Shown here: positions 18,335-25,531 of the stretch, piece after piece | How positions within the stretch are numbered: position 1 is the stretch's first letter | How the letters are laid out: each line of letters opens with the position of its first letter | Origin: Rubritalea profundi | GTDB lineage: Bacteria; Verrucomicrobiota; Verrucomicrobiia; Verrucomicrobiales; Akkermansiaceae | Assembly: GCF_002954445.1 (NCBI RefSeq) | Contig: NZ_MQWA01000001.1 | Location: forward strand, 57,090 to 110,497 | DNA length: 53,408 nt | Direction of reading: 5' to 3' | Made by a program: the position numbers and the translations under genes | The notes under the pieces: model-generated | Told to the model about the DNA's origin: nothing | What the model saw: only the letters and a program-made list of their open reading frames with translations | The model's database searches: none

Positions 18335-18480
18335 GAAATGGTTAACAAATAAACTGAGATCAATCAAGTTTCTCCCACAATTCATCCCAATAGAGCCAAT
18401 CTCAATTCAACCGAGTTCTACTCGGAAATCACAAGAAATGGACACAACAACGGCACCGACGGTAGTTGTCGGAGGTTCCC

Positions 18481-19209
18481 TTAAGGAAGTTTCCACTCGG
18501 CGCGGAGCTTGGTGTACTCAGTCTGAGGAAGGAGAATGTAGAGAGGCGTTTTTCGGACATCGATCTTGCTGATGATTTGGCGCAGCTGTGGTTCGGGGAT
18601 GGTGGTGCAGCCGGCGGTGGCGGATTTCCCGGAGTTTCTCCAGATGTGGAAGAAGATGGCGGAACCGGCTTTGGGTTTGGCCTTTTGTTGGGCAGTGGCG
18701 GAGTTGTGGCCGATGTAGAGCTTGAGCGAATGTGGGTAGTCGTTCTGGCGCATTTGCGCTTTCTTCTCCCAATCACTGGTGGGGTCATGATCGATTCTCA
18801 GGTGACTATTGTAGTAGGGGGAAGAGGAGTCCTCGACCCAGAGATCGCGGGAGGTGACTTGGGTGTAGGATAAATTACGCTTTTTCTTGATGCTTTTATG
18901 GGCACCAAAGGCTTGACCAATCAGGAAAACTCCTGCTGGAGCGCGGCCGTCGCCTTCGCGCTTTAGGTGGGGTTTACTGGCAAACGGGTGGATACCACGG
19001 CCCCAGGCTAGCCCATTTTTACCGAGTCGGCCAGTGACGGGCTGAGTGACAGCCTTCCAGCTGTTTCCTTTTTTCTCGTAGAGGGTGACGCTGACATAGG
19101 AAGAATCCCAGCTTTTAGCGGTGCCGATGACGAGTTGCTTGCACTGCGATGGGAGCTGCCATGCCGCGAGGGGAAGTATACTGAGTAAGAGGAGAAGCAC
19201 GACTTTCAT
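18481..19209 (-). CDS. L,D-transpeptidase-like (YkuD-fold) exported protein
   Basis: 242 residues from the ATG at 19209, chosen because it begins a signal peptide (MKVVLLLLLSILPLAAW); the frame upstream to 19293 is only repeat sequence. A YkuD-type catalytic signature is visible: FFHIWRN with His188 and, 13 residues on, Cys201 in ATAGCTTIPE. The middle part (DGRAPAGVFLIGQAFG) is the usual segment that precedes the active site. Such enzymes make 3-3 peptidoglycan cross-links or attach lipoproteins to peptidoglycan; this one is closer to the YafK/ErfK-like L,D-transpeptidase relatives with a TAGCTTI motif. Periplasmic location is expected. Confidence 0.8.
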   Translation of the reverse strand: MKVVLLLLLSILPLAAWQLPSQCKQLVIGTAKSWDSSYVSVTLYEKKGNSWKAVTQPVTGRLGKNGLAWGRGIHPFASKPHLKREGDGRAPAGVFLIGQAFGAHKSIKKKRNLSYTQVTSRDLWVEDSSSPYYNSHLRIDHDPTSDWEKKAQMRQNDYPHSLKLYIGHNSATAQQKAKPKAGSAIFFHIWRNSGKSATAGCTTIPEPQLRQIISKIDVRKTPLYILLPQTEYTKLRAEWKLP

Positions 19210-19249
19210 ATGGCTACAATGTAGTTGATAGATGCAGACGTCAAGGAAT

Positions 19250-19319
19250 GTGGCGGCGGTTTCCAACCGCCTCGCCTTTACTATGATTGACAATGGAGGT
19301 TGGAAACCTCCGTCACGGG
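19250..19319. repeat. Pair of REP-like palindromes in inverted orientation
   Basis: Two short palindromes, GGCGGTTTCCAACCGCC (within 19250-19276) and GGAGGTTGGAAACCTCC (within 19291-19319), share a TTCCAAC core and face opposite ways. This is the layout of REP/BIME elements. They lie between the divergent transpeptidase and trpB genes and carry no coding potential. Confidence 0.7.
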
Positions 19320-19379
19320 GCGAATAACACGACTAATCCCGCTTGAAACTTGCTGGGTTTTGGCGTAGGTAGAGCACAG

Positions 19380-20573
19380 ATGAACGCGCAATTACCAGAT
19401 GCCAGTGGCCACTTTGGAACCTACGGGGGAATGTTTGTCCCCGAGACTCTGATGGCTCCATTGCAAGAACTAACCTCTCAATACGAGCAGGCGAAAGCCG
19501 ACCCTGAGTTTCAGAAGGAACTTGATTATCTTTTACGCCAGTACTGTGGCCGTCCTACGCCATTGTATTTTGCTGAGCGATGGACTGAAAAGCTCGGTGG
19601 AGCCAAAATTTATCTCAAGCGTGAAGACCTACTTCACACTGGAGCACACAAAATCAACAACGCGATCGGCCAGATTCTTCTCGCTAAACGTTTAGGTAAG
19701 AAGCGTATCATCGCGGAGACTGGCGCAGGCCAGCACGGCGTGGCGACTGCGACTGTTTGTGCACGCTTCGGTATGGAATGTATCGTGTACATGGGGGCTG
19801 TCGATATAGAGCGTCAGGCTCTTAACGTGGTGCGCATGAAACTTCTCGGTGCAGAAGTTCGCCCGGTGACAAATGGTCAGGCGACTCTCAAGGACGCAGT
19901 GAACGAAGCTCTGCGCGACTGGGTGGCGACTGTTGACCACACCCATTACATTCTCGGATCAGCGCTCGGACCACATCCATTCCCTATGATGGTGCGTGAT
20001 TTCCACCGTGTGATCGGGCTCGAAGCGCGTGAGCAAATTCTCGAGCAAGAAGGTCGCCTTCCTGACCTTTGTGTTGCTTGTGTCGGTGGAGGCTCCAATG
20101 CGATCGGACTTTTCCATCCATTCCTCGAAGACGAAAGTGTCGAGCTGATGGGCGTGGAGGCTGGCGGTGAAGGAATCATCAAAGAGCGCCACGCGGCACG
20201 ATTCCAAGGCGGCAAGCTAGGTGTACTGCAAGGGACCAAAACTTGGTTGCTTGCGGACGATGATGGTCAGATCGAACTCACTCATTCTGTCAGTGCCGGT
20301 CTCGACTACGCTGCTGTTGGACCTGAGCACGCTTACCTTAAAGACATTGGTCGTGCTGAATACAGTTACGCAACTGACTCTGAAGCTCTCGCCGCATTCT
20401 CTGAGCTGTCTGCATCAGAGGGTATTATCCCAGCTTTAGAGAGTGCTCATGCTATGGCTTACGTCAGCAAGATTGCTCCAACAATGGGCAAAGACCAAAT
20501 CATTATCATCAATCTTTCTGGACGTGGTGATAAAGATGTGGAGCAAGCTTCAAAGTACCTACTTAAGGACTAA
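19380..20573 (+). CDS. trpB: Tryptophan synthase beta chain (TrpB)
   Basis: PLP enzyme that joins indole and serine to tryptophan. From the ATG at 19380 it has 397 residues and all TrpB1 hallmarks: [14 protein letters not shown] at the start, [13 protein letters not shown] with the PLP Lys91, [16 protein letters not shown] with the catalytic Glu, and the phosphate-binding GGGSNAIG. An upstream in-frame start at 19350 would add ten residues, and the shorter form fits the family better. trpA and the other trp genes are not adjacent, which is unusual since trpB and trpA are usually neighbours. The stop codon lies within a CTAACAA heptamer. Confidence 0.95.
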   Translation: MNAQLPDASGHFGTYGGMFVPETLMAPLQELTSQYEQAKADPEFQKELDYLLRQYCGRPTPLYFAERWTEKLGGAKIYLKREDLLHTGAHKINNAIGQILLAKRLGKKRIIAETGAGQHGVATATVCARFGMECIVYMGAVDIERQALNVVRMKLLGAEVRPVTNGQATLKDAVNEALRDWVATVDHTHYILGSALGPHPFPMMVRDFHRVIGLEAREQILEQEGRLPDLCVACVGGGSNAIGLFHPFLEDESVELMGVEAGGEGIIKERHAARFQGGKLGVLQGTKTWLLADDDGQIELTHSVSAGLDYAAVGPEHAYLKDIGRAEYSYATDSEALAAFSELSASEGIIPALESAHAMAYVSKIAPTMGKDQIIIINLSGRGDKDVEQASKYLLKD

Positions 20574-20595
20574 CAACATCCATTAACAATTTTAA

Positions 20596-20631
20596 AAGCC
20601 ACCTTGGGAGTAATACTGCGGTGGCTTTTTT
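20596..20631 (+). terminator. Terminator between convergent trpB and the acyl-ligase gene
   Basis: An 8-bp stem (AAGCCACC with GGTGGCTT), a 16-nt loop and a T run. The ligase stop codon at 20630 abuts it, and A residues on the left side mean it may also serve the minus-strand operon. Confidence 0.8.
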
Positions 20632-22171
20632 ATGGCTGAGCGAGCAAATGCTTCAAGCTTGGGTAGTCGATTTTTGCATTGTGACGCTTGTCGACTGGAA
20701 TTTTGTCGAGCCGTTTGAGTTGCTCTACTAAAAGTGGCTTCAGCTGCTTGAGTAATGTGTCTTGATCGGCAGTTGTGAGTGTTCCTTGGTAGCAGAGAGT
20801 GACTTTTTCTTGGTAACTGACCAGAGCGCAGCGGTCGATGTTAAGTTGCTGCATGGCGGTGCATTCAATGCCGAATGGGTAAATCTTGTCGCCATTCTTT
20901 GCTGTGACAGCAGCTTTGCAGCGGCCCAGCATCCAGACTTGACCATGGGCATCGATCGTGGCTGCATCACCAGTTCTGTGCCAGATGACTCCATTTACTG
21001 AGAACTTTGCTTCGTCATCGCCAGTGCCATTGAGGTAGCCCTTGAGGACGTGCTCACCCGTAACAACAACTTCTCCCGCAATTCCCAAGGGCATGCTCAT
21101 GGCGTCGAACTCTACATCTGATAGAGCTGAAATTGCTTCAGAGCTTTGATCGGTGATGACTCTGAGGCGAGTGGCTGAAACGGGTTTGCCGACGAGTAAA
21201 CCGGCTCCATTCGCCATGCGTGATTTTTCATCTTCTGTTGTGCTCGACCAAAGGCTGTGTGCAATCGGCTCGGCCTCGGTAGAGCCAAAGACAGTGACTA
21301 CTTTAGCTTGGGGGAGTTTGGCTTGTAATTTTTCCAATAAGTGAGGAAATACTGGAGCGCCGCCCGTATAGATGGCATCAAGTGGTGGGAGTTTATCAGA
21401 TTCTAACAATGATTGAAAAAAGGCGGGAGATGCGGCACAGCGAGTCACCTTCCATTGCTTACATTGCTCTAGAACAGCGAGAGCATTGACATTACCTGGT
21501 GTTCTCAAGTCGCTGTTGGCGATGACGGAGGTGAGGCCGGAGGCTAAATTTGAAATAGCGAAGACGGGGAGAGTGATGAGGTCCACTTCCCCTTCCTTAT
21601 AGTCGAGCGACTCAGAAAGCGCTGCATGTTGAGCTAACAAGAAGCCATGGGTGCGGCACGCTGCTTTAGGCTTACCCGTGCTACCGCTGGTGAATGTGAT
21701 CAGCGCTGGGTGTGATGGGGAGACTTCGATGGGGGCCGACGAACATTGTGCTGCTGGTGACCAATATCGGCTGAATGGCGGCCACGGCTCTGTGCAGTAA
21801 TGCCTCTCTATAGCACGTATTTCTGGGTTAAGTAATCGGAGAAGCTGAGCTTTTGGAATACCAATGCAGGCTTTTACTTTTACAGTCCGAAGGCTTTGGA
21901 TAATCGTTTTCTTACCTGCTGACAGGTCGAGCAGCATAACAGTCATTCCTGCATGTAGGATGGAGAGAAAGGCGACGTAGAGCTCGACACTCACTGGGAG
22001 AAGAAGAAGCACGCAGTCTCCTGTAGCTAGGCCGTCTTTACGTAGTAGCTGGGAACCCGCTGAGATTTTCTGATAGAGTTCGGTGTAAGTCAGCTGCGAG
22101 TCCACATCGACGAGGGCAATCCGCTCAGGGTGTTGCTTCGCTCTACGCTCTAGATGTTTTATCAGATTCAT
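20630..22171 (-). CDS. AMP-forming acyl-CoA synthetase/ligase family enzyme
   Basis: 513-residue ANL-superfamily enzyme that should activate a carboxylic acid as an acyl adenylate and then pass it to CoA or another acceptor. Motifs seen: P-loop-like TFTSGSTGKPKA (159-170), FGSTEAEP (A5), WHRTGD (A7), the hinge GRCKAAVTAKNGDKIYPFGIE segment (A8), and a C-terminal HNAKIDY with the adenylation Lys (A10). The layout resembles the OleC-like and fatty-acid ligase group more than short-chain acyl-CoA synthetases, but substrate cannot be read from sequence. It is the last gene of a seven-gene minus-strand operon, starting 1 bp after the GNAT stop. It could activate the acyl group used by the GNAT protein or reduced by the HMG-CoA reductase homologue (inference). 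Confidence 0.85.
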   Translation of the reverse strand: MNLIKHLERRAKQHPERIALVDVDSQLTYTELYQKISAGSQLLRKDGLATGDCVLLLLPVSVELYVAFLSILHAGMTVMLLDLSAGKKTIIQSLRTVKVKACIGIPKAQLLRLLNPEIRAIERHYCTEPWPPFSRYWSPAAQCSSAPIEVSPSHPALITFTSGSTGKPKAACRTHGFLLAQHAALSESLDYKEGEVDLITLPVFAISNLASGLTSVIANSDLRTPGNVNALAVLEQCKQWKVTRCAASPAFFQSLLESDKLPPLDAIYTGGAPVFPHLLEKLQAKLPQAKVVTVFGSTEAEPIAHSLWSSTTEDEKSRMANGAGLLVGKPVSATRLRVITDQSSEAISALSDVEFDAMSMPLGIAGEVVVTGEHVLKGYLNGTGDDEAKFSVNGVIWHRTGDAATIDAHGQVWMLGRCKAAVTAKNGDKIYPFGIECTAMQQLNIDRCALVSYQEKVTLCYQGTLTTADQDTLLKQLKPLLVEQLKRLDKIPVDKRHNAKIDYPSLKHLLAQP

Positions 22172-23128
22172 CTAGCTGGGGTCATTGGATTGAAATGATT
22201 TTGACATGAGTGCGTAGCGTCTGAACTTTATGCCATCACAGCGCATGCTAATTTTTGTGGAACTATTGTCTTCATGTTGCAGTGCGTGAATAGCTTCTGT
22301 GTACCCTTTCTTTTTAGCAATAGTTTGAGCTTCGAGGACTAACAAGGATCCGATTCCTGCGAGCGATTTATCACCATTACTTGCTAACGTTTTGAGGATG
22401 ATTGCTGATTTTTGACCTCTCTTGGTGGCGGCGTGATCTGGGATACAAAATAGGTAGGCTACGAGTTCTCCGTCAGACTCAGCCATCAACACAAGCTCTG
22501 GATCTATCAACTCACGCGACCCCATATACTTCCCGATGAAGAATTCTAGGCTGATCGGAGTGTACAGGTAGTTGTTGCTGAAACTGAGGAGACTCAGTCG
22601 AAAAATGGCGATCAGGTCTTGCTCGAAGTTTTCTTTTGAGACGGAGCGAACAGTGATGCCTCTATTCTTAAATTTCTTGAGCAGCAGGGAGCAGTCCCTT
22701 TGTGGAGGTGTGAGGTCGACTAGATGGGAACAATAGGTAGAGAGTTGTTGAAAGCCTGCATTTTCAAAAGCTTGGTTATAGAAATCTGGCTCGATGGGCT
22801 CCATAAGAAAGGGGGCACGGCCATTCGTTTCGGTGACTAGTCGGTGCTTGAGCCAGGTGTTGCCATTCATCGGGCCAATGACTTTGTCACAGCCGTGATC
22901 GTTGTGAAGCAGCTCAGCGCAAGCGCGCAGGAATTGCTCTGGGGAATTGTTTTGCGAAAGCTCACAAGCACCGATTGTGCCAATTTTACAGCTGTCAGAT
23001 CCTGGCGCATGAGTATGCCAAAGCGCGGCTGAATGATTCTGGTCACTAACAATGCAGTCTGCGCCTTGAGTGAAAATTTGAGATTGCTCAGCTGTGAGCT
23101 TGGGTGATTTTCCTGTGATGGTTTTCAT
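22172..23128 (-). CDS. GNAT-family N-acyltransferase
   Basis: 318 residues from the ATG at 23128, which overlaps the stop of the upstream kinase-like gene (ATGA); longer in-frame starts lie inside that gene. The sequence has the GPMNGNTWLKHR segment typical of a poorly studied GNAT subgroup, then a GNAT core with VLMAESDGELVAYLFCIPD (strand beta 4) and a GIGSLLVLEAQTIAKKKGY helix that should bind the acyl-CoA pyrophosphate. Members transfer an acyl group from acyl-CoA to an amine or sometimes a hydroxyl. In this operon an attractive acceptor is the amino group left by the BtaA-like enzyme (inference). Translational coupling on both sides places it firmly in the pathway. Confidence 0.75.
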   Translation of the reverse strand: MKTITGKSPKLTAEQSQIFTQGADCIVSDQNHSAALWHTHAPGSDSCKIGTIGACELSQNNSPEQFLRACAELLHNDHGCDKVIGPMNGNTWLKHRLVTETNGRAPFLMEPIEPDFYNQAFENAGFQQLSTYCSHLVDLTPPQRDCSLLLKKFKNRGITVRSVSKENFEQDLIAIFRLSLLSFSNNYLYTPISLEFFIGKYMGSRELIDPELVLMAESDGELVAYLFCIPDHAATKRGQKSAIILKTLASNGDKSLAGIGSLLVLEAQTIAKKKGYTEAIHALQHEDNSSTKISMRCDGIKFRRYALMSKSFQSNDPS

Positions 23129-24432
23129 AGAAAAATAAGAAGTAGAGGGGTGGTGCCTAATAAAGCGAGTAAACAGAGTTTGAGCCAATAGGTGGGGTCG
23201 GGGTCACCTCTGCTCCTTTTCCAGAGATAGTAAGAGTGGCTTAGCGGGATTGTAAGTATGAGTGTTAGAAGGATGGTGGATTTCCAAGACACCTGACTTG
23301 ATAGTAACGACAATGAGGAGAGTAACACGAGGACTGAGAGACTGATCCCTGTGAGTAGTGACGCGGATCCATAGCCTAGGAACTTTTGCGTGCCCGCATG
23401 GAGCATGGAGATAATCATGGCGAGGCTACAGATGAATCCCAATTGTGCGCTATCATTGGTGAGGATGCCCTTCACCCCTAATGTAAGCCAGAGTAGTGTC
23501 GGGATCGCGATGGCTACGATGATTGCTAGTGTGTGGGAGACGATTAGGTGCTGGGGCATTTTTCTCTGCACTATAATGTGGCGGATGAGAACTACCAGAC
23601 AGGCCAACAAGCAGGGCAGTCCGCCGAGTGTGGCTGCGGCAAAAGTGTAGATCAGAGCAGTAAGGATCGCGCCTCCGTCGAGGGTGTGTAGTTTTCTAGT
23701 ATAGACTAAAACAGCTAGAATAACTAGCAGTATACTAATTCTGAAGATGAGTTCAGCTCCTGTGAGTGTGATGTGATAATCTAACAAAAGAAATGAACCT
23801 ATTGGGATCAATAGATTGTCTAACCCACTTCCAGCGGCGCCTTCAACAGCGGTGGCGAATAGGCCGACTGAGCAGGCGAGGGTGAGAATGGTAGGGAGGG
23901 ATATGTTGGTGGTTAGATAGAGTGGGATCGCTATACATACGAATGCTGTGGCAAGGAATGCGAGAGACCCTTCAACACTCTTTTTTCCAGCAAAGGTGTA
24001 GTAAATTTTTTTGCCATACTTGCTGCCAGCTAATGCTCCAACGGTATCCGCTAATGTCAGTAACAAGAGGGCTATTGTGTAGAGGGTGAACTTCCCATCA
24101 GCTAAGGAAAAAAGCCACGCTACCGAGATTGGGAAGAGTAGGTCACCTATGGAAATTCGTTCCACCGCAAAAAGTGACGAACCGATGGTGGTTCTTAAAG
24201 GAGTCAGCCTAACGGCAAGAAGAGAAGCTACTGCAATGCCCGCTAAGATGTTAACTGTCACAGGGGATTTAAAGAGTAGTGGGAAACTGAGACAGATGAC
24301 GCCCATGCCTGCATGTACAATTTTTCTGGCTGTCTCAGCTTTCAACCTGCCTCTGTGGATTCCAATGCTGGCGAGCACGAGTAATCCACTGAGTGAGGCT
24401 AATATTAGGAGAATATAGAGGCAGATCAGCAT
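23125..24432 (-). CDS. Polytopic membrane protein: dolichol/phytol kinase-like N-half with a DUF92-like C-half
   Basis: 435 residues with roughly a dozen hydrophobic segments. The N-terminal half matches the CTP-dependent lipid kinase family (DGK1, SEC59, plant VTE5): RKIVHAGMG near 37-44, LADTVGALAGSKYGKK at 127-142 and AGKKSVEGSLAF at 148-159. These enzymes phosphorylate dolichol, phytol or diacylglycerol. The C-terminal half contains LDGGAILTALIY followed by a Gly/Leu-rich membrane part, faintly like DUF92/TMEM19 proteins, the family of the phytyl-phosphate kinase VTE6. If right, one protein could perform two successive phosphorylations of a prenol to give a prenyl diphosphate for the UbiA enzyme. 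The DUF92 call is tentative. It starts 4 bp after the BtaA-like stop. Confidence 0.7.
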   Translation of the reverse strand: MLICLYILLILASLSGLLVLASIGIHRGRLKAETARKIVHAGMGVICLSFPLLFKSPVTVNILAGIAVASLLAVRLTPLRTTIGSSLFAVERISIGDLLFPISVAWLFSLADGKFTLYTIALLLLTLADTVGALAGSKYGKKIYYTFAGKKSVEGSLAFLATAFVCIAIPLYLTTNISLPTILTLACSVGLFATAVEGAAGSGLDNLLIPIGSFLLLDYHITLTGAELIFRISILLVILAVLVYTRKLHTLDGGAILTALIYTFAAATLGGLPCLLACLVVLIRHIIVQRKMPQHLIVSHTLAIIVAIAIPTLLWLTLGVKGILTNDSAQLGFICSLAMIISMLHAGTQKFLGYGSASLLTGISLSVLVLLSSLSLLSSQVSWKSTILLTLILTIPLSHSYYLWKRSRGDPDPTYWLKLCLLALLGTTPLLLIFL

Positions 24433-24436
24433 GGTG

Positions 24437-25531
24437 TTAGATCACTTCTTCGACGATGAATTTTGAATAAAAAAATGCTTTATCTGCGTCGAGCAGTCTG
24501 GATCCAAGCGCATCGAGAGTCTTTAACTGGTGTGCCATTGAGTTTGGACGTGACCTCGGAGCGAGCATATTCCAGTAGGCCAATCGAGCGCCAGTGGAGC
24601 TGTGTTGGTGGATTTTTTCGAGCAGGGCCTGCGTGTTATCCTCCGACATGTATTCAAAAATGTCACTGAGATTGAAGGCATCGAAGCGTGAATTGTTGGA
24701 TTCTAGAACCGACTCTAGTGGGAGTTCTGAGATGTGGATTTTATCGACGCTTTCTGAGATTTTTTTGAAATGCTCAGGTCGTAGAGCGTAGGGAAGGTGT
24801 GTTCCGTAGCTGCCATTGAGGATCCAGCGGAGGTAGGGGTTGGAGTGAGGGGGGAGCTCCACAAGAGCGTGCTTCGTGCGGTCTAGTATTCTGTCTGCGA
24901 CAGAGCCTTCGACGTACTTAAAGAAGGCTGGATCACGGCCCAGCTTGCCCATAGCGAACCGTGAGAAGAAGCATTTGAATAGCAATCGCCACCGCCAAGT
25001 GTTCCAGCGCGTGTCGTAGAAAATCTCTCGTTCCTCAGTACTACGAGGAGTGAGTAAGGCTGAGACCATTTTCCTTCCGTGCACCAGCGGGAGGACTTTC
25101 TCACGAAATAGCGTGAAATAGCTTTCAAACTTTCCGATACGTCCGAAGCCCTGCCGGATCTGATCGCTATAATAGTCCCAGTAGACTTTTACCTTTGGCG
25201 GAAGCAATGGGACACAAAGTTGGTAGAGTTCATTGCGATCATTTGACGAACCAGTCTCACCTAACAAGGTGAGGAACTGGGCATGAGTGAGAGCTTGATA
25301 AGCGGCTTTGCGTAGCTGGATACACGCAACCTGAGCGGGGTTCATTTCACTCACAGTCACCGACTCCGCTCCCGCAGCCAGCAGAGCGAATGCATTGTCA
25401 CCAGCTGAACCAATACTGAGGCAGTGTCGTCCTTTGGGTTCAAGTGCTTTTATGAGGATGTCAGCATCCTCCCAGCAGTTGGCGTAGCGCACCTGGGTGA
25501 AGTCTGCGTGTTGTTGGATTTCAGATGACAT
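24437..25531 (-). CDS. BtaA-like (DUF3419) S-adenosylmethionine 3-amino-3-carboxypropyltransferase
   Basis: 364 residues. The family prototype BtaA transfers the 3-amino-3-carboxypropyl group of SAM to diacylglycerol in betaine-lipid synthesis. Hallmarks: RYANCWEDADIL (15-26), the SAM-binding glycine segment LSIGSAGDNAFALLAAGA (38-55) followed by SEMNPAQ, and the C-terminal FNLSDIFEYM and AYWNM segments. BtaB, the N-methyltransferase that completes the betaine headgroup, is absent from the operon. The acceptor may therefore be a different hydroxylated lipid, and the product would keep a free amine. Its start overlaps the stop of the upstream dikinase gene by 11 bp. Acting next to UbiA and a lipid kinase points to a membrane-lipid substrate (inference). 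Confidence 0.8.
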   Translation of the reverse strand: MSSEIQQHADFTQVRYANCWEDADILIKALEPKGRHCLSIGSAGDNAFALLAAGAESVTVSEMNPAQVACIQLRKAAYQALTHAQFLTLLGETGSSNDRNELYQLCVPLLPPKVKVYWDYYSDQIRQGFGRIGKFESYFTLFREKVLPLVHGRKMVSALLTPRSTEEREIFYDTRWNTWRWRLLFKCFFSRFAMGKLGRDPAFFKYVEGSVADRILDRTKHALVELPPHSNPYLRWILNGSYGTHLPYALRPEHFKKISESVDKIHISELPLESVLESNNSRFDAFNLSDIFEYMSEDNTQALLEKIHQHSSTGARLAYWNMLAPRSRPNSMAHQLKTLDALGSRLLDADKAFFYSKFIVEEVI

